Below, in pieces: positions 61,484-64,000 of a DNA stretch of 64,000 nt. The stretch lies in the NCBI GenBank assembly GCA_017432825.1, contig JAFRIJ010000012.1:18501-82500 (forward strand), given 5' to 3'. The translations under genes were made by a program, and so were the position numbers. The DNA comes from Bacilli bacterium. Its GTDB lineage: Bacteria; Bacillota_I; Bacilli_A; RF39; UBA660. The stretch's first letter is position 1, and every line of letters begins with the position of its first letter. The notes below the pieces were generated by a model that saw only the letters and a program-made list of their open reading frames with translations, was not told where the DNA came from and did no database searches.

Positions 61484-64000
61484 ATGGAAAGAACAATGAA
61501 AGGAAATATTAAAACAGAAATAAAATTCATAGTATTTGCTTTATTATTAATTGTAGCAAGTATTGTTGGATTAAAAACATTTACTTATTTAAATGTTAAA
61601 GCAGAAGATGCTAAAGTACCAGAACATACAAAAGATGTTCAACCTAATGGTGATGGTACATACACAATATCATTAGATGTAAAAGGAGAATCAGAGAAAG
61701 TTACACCTAAAGTTAATGTAATTGTTATTGTCGACAGATCAGGAAGTATGGGTGATGGCTCAGGAACATCAACAGTAACTTACACAGAAACTAATGATAA
61801 CGGAGGTTGGAACTATCAAAACAACCTATATGGAAAAGTAGGAGATGAATATGTTCAATTAACTAGAACATCAACAGGATACTGGCCAAATGTAACATAT
61901 CATTTTTACGCAAATGGTACAGAATATACAGGACAAAGATACTCAAGACAAGAAGCAAATCAAAATAGATTACAAGCTACACAACAAGCAGTAAATAATC
62001 TTGCACAATCATTATTAGCACACAATGGTGGTGATAATCCAAATGACACAGTTGAAATGGCATTAGTTTCATTTGCAACAACAGCAAGAACAGATGTAGC
62101 AAATACTACATCATACAGTACATATAGCACTGCAGTAAACAACTTAAGCGCAAATGGTGGAACAAACTGGGAAGCTGCATTAAAACAAGCTCAGAATATA
62201 AGCTTTGGAGAGAATGATAAAGATCCAACATATGTAATATTCTTCTCAGATGGAGCTCCAACATTCCATAGCACAAATGGCGGATATAATAACTGGAATA
62301 GAGATTATAACGTATATGGTTCAGGATACGAAGAAGAACCAAATATGGAACGTAGTTATACACAAGCTAAAGATGATGCAGCTACATTAGCAAGCAAAGT
62401 TGGAAAAGATAATTTCTATACAATTTTTGCATATGGTGCAAGTTATGGTAGCGATTATATGACTGATATAACATCAGACGCCGGAGCACCATCAGGAAAT
62501 AATTACTCAGCATCAAACACAGCAGCACTACAAGCTGCATTTGCAGAAATATTAAATAAAATTGAAATGGCAGGATTTGCAGACATTACAATAGAAGATG
62601 GAACTACACACAGATTAGAAAGTACTGCAATAGAATTATTAGATGTTGTACCAAATAGTTTTAAATATTATAAAGATGGAGTAGAATGGAAAACAACAGA
62701 TAATCCAGCTCCACCAGCAGCAACATATAATGAGGAAACAGGTAAAGTTGAATGGAAAATAGATGGATTATTAGATAACGGAGTTACATATAAAGTAACA
62801 TTTGATGTATATCCAACACAAGAAACTTACGATATCATTGCTGATATTAAAAATGAAAGCACATTACAAGCTAGAATCGATAAATATAACGAATTGCCTG
62901 TAAGTGTTAGACAATACTTAACACCTACAAATGATCAATATACTGATTTTAAATTAGCAACAAATACACAAGCTATATTAAAATATAAAGATACAAGAGT
63001 ATCAAATACAGAACAAACAGCAATATTTGATCCTCCAAAACCAGTATCAACAGAAGCAGAAACAATATCAATAAAGAAAAATTGGAAAAACTTATTGGAT
63101 AGTAGAAGTGTAAATAGTATTCAATTAAGCTTAAATAGAGACGGCGTTGATTTCTTAGATGCTACTCTAACAGGACCAGACTGGAAAAAAGAAAATATTT
63201 ATATTGCAACTGGATTAATGAGAACCCACACTAAAACTGTAGATGGGGAAGAAATAACTGAATTAGAAATACTAGATGAAGGTCACGATTATAAATTTAA
63301 TGAATTAGGCTCAGAAGCTTATAACTGGGATTTAGAATCAGAAGTAGTTCACCCAATGATAATTGATGGAACTCTATGGGAATTAGTTCTTGTAGATGAA
63401 GATGAAGCTCCTAATATGGGTAATAGTCAATATAAAAAAGTAGGAGAAGACGAATATTATCAATTAGAAGATGGTAAAGTATATATTAAAAAAGGAACAA
63501 ATCTTTTAATAGAAGCTACTAATAATCGTAGAAGTAGTCTAAATATAACAAAAGTAGTAGAAGCAGTAGAAGGAACAACTCCTAATCCAGATGATAAATT
63601 TAAATTCACAATAGATGTAGATAATTTAGAAACAAAAGAAGTAAATGATACAAATAATGATGATTTATGGTTTAATGTACGTGATAAAAATGGTAATAAC
63701 GTAACTTTTGATGAAGAACCAGAAGGATGGACACAAGAAGCAGGTTCTACATATTACTATGCACCTAATGGAACTACATTAGAAGTTGAATTAAAAGCTG
63801 GAGATAATCTACGTTTTACTAACCTAAAAGTAGGAAGTAAATTCACTGTAGTTGAAGGCGATTTAGATAAATATTCTATTAAGAAAATAGAATTTATCGA
63901 AAATTATAAAGAAAATGAAACAGACGAAGAAGAAACAGAAAATATTATTGATACTATAAATAATAATAAAACAATTGCTAATAAAACAATTGACGAAGAC
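61484..64000 (+). CDS. large vWA-domain pilin/adhesin, 3' end cut by the window
   Basis: 839 codons are open from ATG 61484 (AGGAGG upstream) to the window edge. N-terminal signal/membrane segment about 15-40. A von Willebrand A domain (about 70-365) has the MIDAS motif VDRSGSMG, ANGGTNWEAAL and VIFFSDGAP. Beta domains follow; ISIKKNWKN and SLNITKVVEAVEG look like Cna-B/FctA-type pilin domains that form isopeptide bonds. Operon pairing with a sortase supports a pilus tip or large wall-linked adhesin. The sorting signal should lie beyond the edge. Confidence 0.85.
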   Translation, partial: MERTMKGNIKTEIKFIVFALLLIVASIVGLKTFTYLNVKAEDAKVPEHTKDVQPNGDGTYTISLDVKGESEKVTPKVNVIVIVDRSGSMGDGSGTSTVTYTETNDNGGWNYQNNLYGKVGDEYVQLTRTSTGYWPNVTYHFYANGTEYTGQRYSRQEANQNRLQATQQAVNNLAQSLLAHNGGDNPNDTVEMALVSFATTARTDVANTTSYSTYSTAVNNLSANGGTNWEAALKQAQNISFGENDKDPTYVIFFSDGAPTFHSTNGGYNNWNRDYNVYGSGYEEEPNMERSYTQAKDDAATLASKVGKDNFYTIFAYGASYGSDYMTDITSDAGAPSGNNYSASNTAALQAAFAEILNKIEMAGFADITIEDGTTHRLESTAIELLDVVPNSFKYYKDGVEWKTTDNPAPPAATYNEETGKVEWKIDGLLDNGVTYKVTFDVYPTQETYDIIADIKNESTLQARIDKYNELPVSVRQYLTPTNDQYTDFKLATNTQAILKYKDTRVSNTEQTAIFDPPKPVSTEAETISIKKNWKNLLDSRSVNSIQLSLNRDGVDFLDATLTGPDWKKENIYIATGLMRTHTKTVDGEEITELEILDEGHDYKFNELGSEAYNWDLESEVVHPMIIDGTLWELVLVDEDEAPNMGNSQYKKVGEDEYYQLEDGKVYIKKGTNLLIEATNNRRSSLNITKVVEAVEGTTPNPDDKFKFTIDVDNLETKEVNDTNNDDLWFNVRDKNGNNVTFDEEPEGWTQEAGSTYYYAPNGTTLEVELKAGDNLRFTNLKVGSKFTVVEGDLDKYSIKKIEFIENYKENETDEEETENIIDTINNNKTIANKTIDED

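Noticed and set aside
61960..62363. Minus-strand frames (60 and 85 codons) opposite the vWA gene
   Set aside because: They lie wholly within a long intact + strand gene and lack ribosome sites.

Overview
The window is very AT-rich, Gram-positive-type DNA from what is probably a spore-forming, low-GC Firmicute of the Bacilli/Erysipelotrichia side, plausibly an uncultured gut lineage. The evidence for sporulation is four scattered genes: an SspI-type small acid-soluble spore protein, a SpoIVFB-type intramembrane protease, SpoIIM and a CotY/CotZ-type coat protein. Housekeeping genes also have a Bacilli flavour (RNase Y, RNase HIII next to cvpA, NrnA, LexA with a Firmicute SOS box, FtsA/FtsZ, RNase III, PNPase). 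The standard bacterial code fits, although UGA is almost never used as a stop.

Layout. 0-9 kb: lon, a small protein, rnhB, lexA divergent from nusB-xseA-xseB, an E2-like acyltransferase-fold protein, a slipin, sspI and rnhC. 9-15 kb: cvpA, the division cluster rsmH-ftsL-PBP2B, and rny. 15-23 kb: an accessory cell-surface locus with two large secreted papain-like/DUF11 proteins ending in dockerins, a wall-anchored cohesin-like scaffold and a cohesin-dockerin adaptor. It contains a 65-bp terminator-promoter duplication and a small decayed insertion element. 23-36 kb: a ligand-less ZnuA-like lipoprotein, rnc, spoIVFB, a hybrid histidine kinase with a separate HPt protein, transketolase, mscL, spoIIM, an MFS-like protein, the rbfA-nrnA-truB operon and a dead YugP-like protease. 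37-41 kb: a second dockerin locus (SH3-glucosaminidase-dockerin plus an Ig/cohesin-like anchored protein). 41-53 kb: ftsA-ftsZ, rpoZ with a pilin-like gene, a lipoprotein/YtxH operon, an FGE-fold surface protein, mscS, an HD protein, ftsW, cotZ and an AGCS symporter. 53-64 kb: rpsO, pnp, a thioester adhesin with Cys-rich repeats, frr, tRNA-Leu(CAA), an unknown gene, mnmA, a class B-like sortase and a large vWA pilin/adhesin cut by the window end.

How the parts fit together. The most interesting theme is the exported surface apparatus. Four dockerin-bearing proteins (two papain-like, one glucosaminidase, one adaptor) and two to three cohesin-like proteins could form a calcium-dependent, cellulosome-like assembly built from wall-acting enzymes rather than glycoside hydrolases for plant fibre. 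A sortase, sorting signals (NPKTG, VPPTG), a thioester adhesin and a vWA pilin suggest covalent display. Transcription and translation signals are distinctive: many extended -10 promoters (TGnTATAAT) sit directly on the T-run of the preceding terminator, 5' leaders are very short, and Shine-Dalgarno sequences favour GGTGAT.
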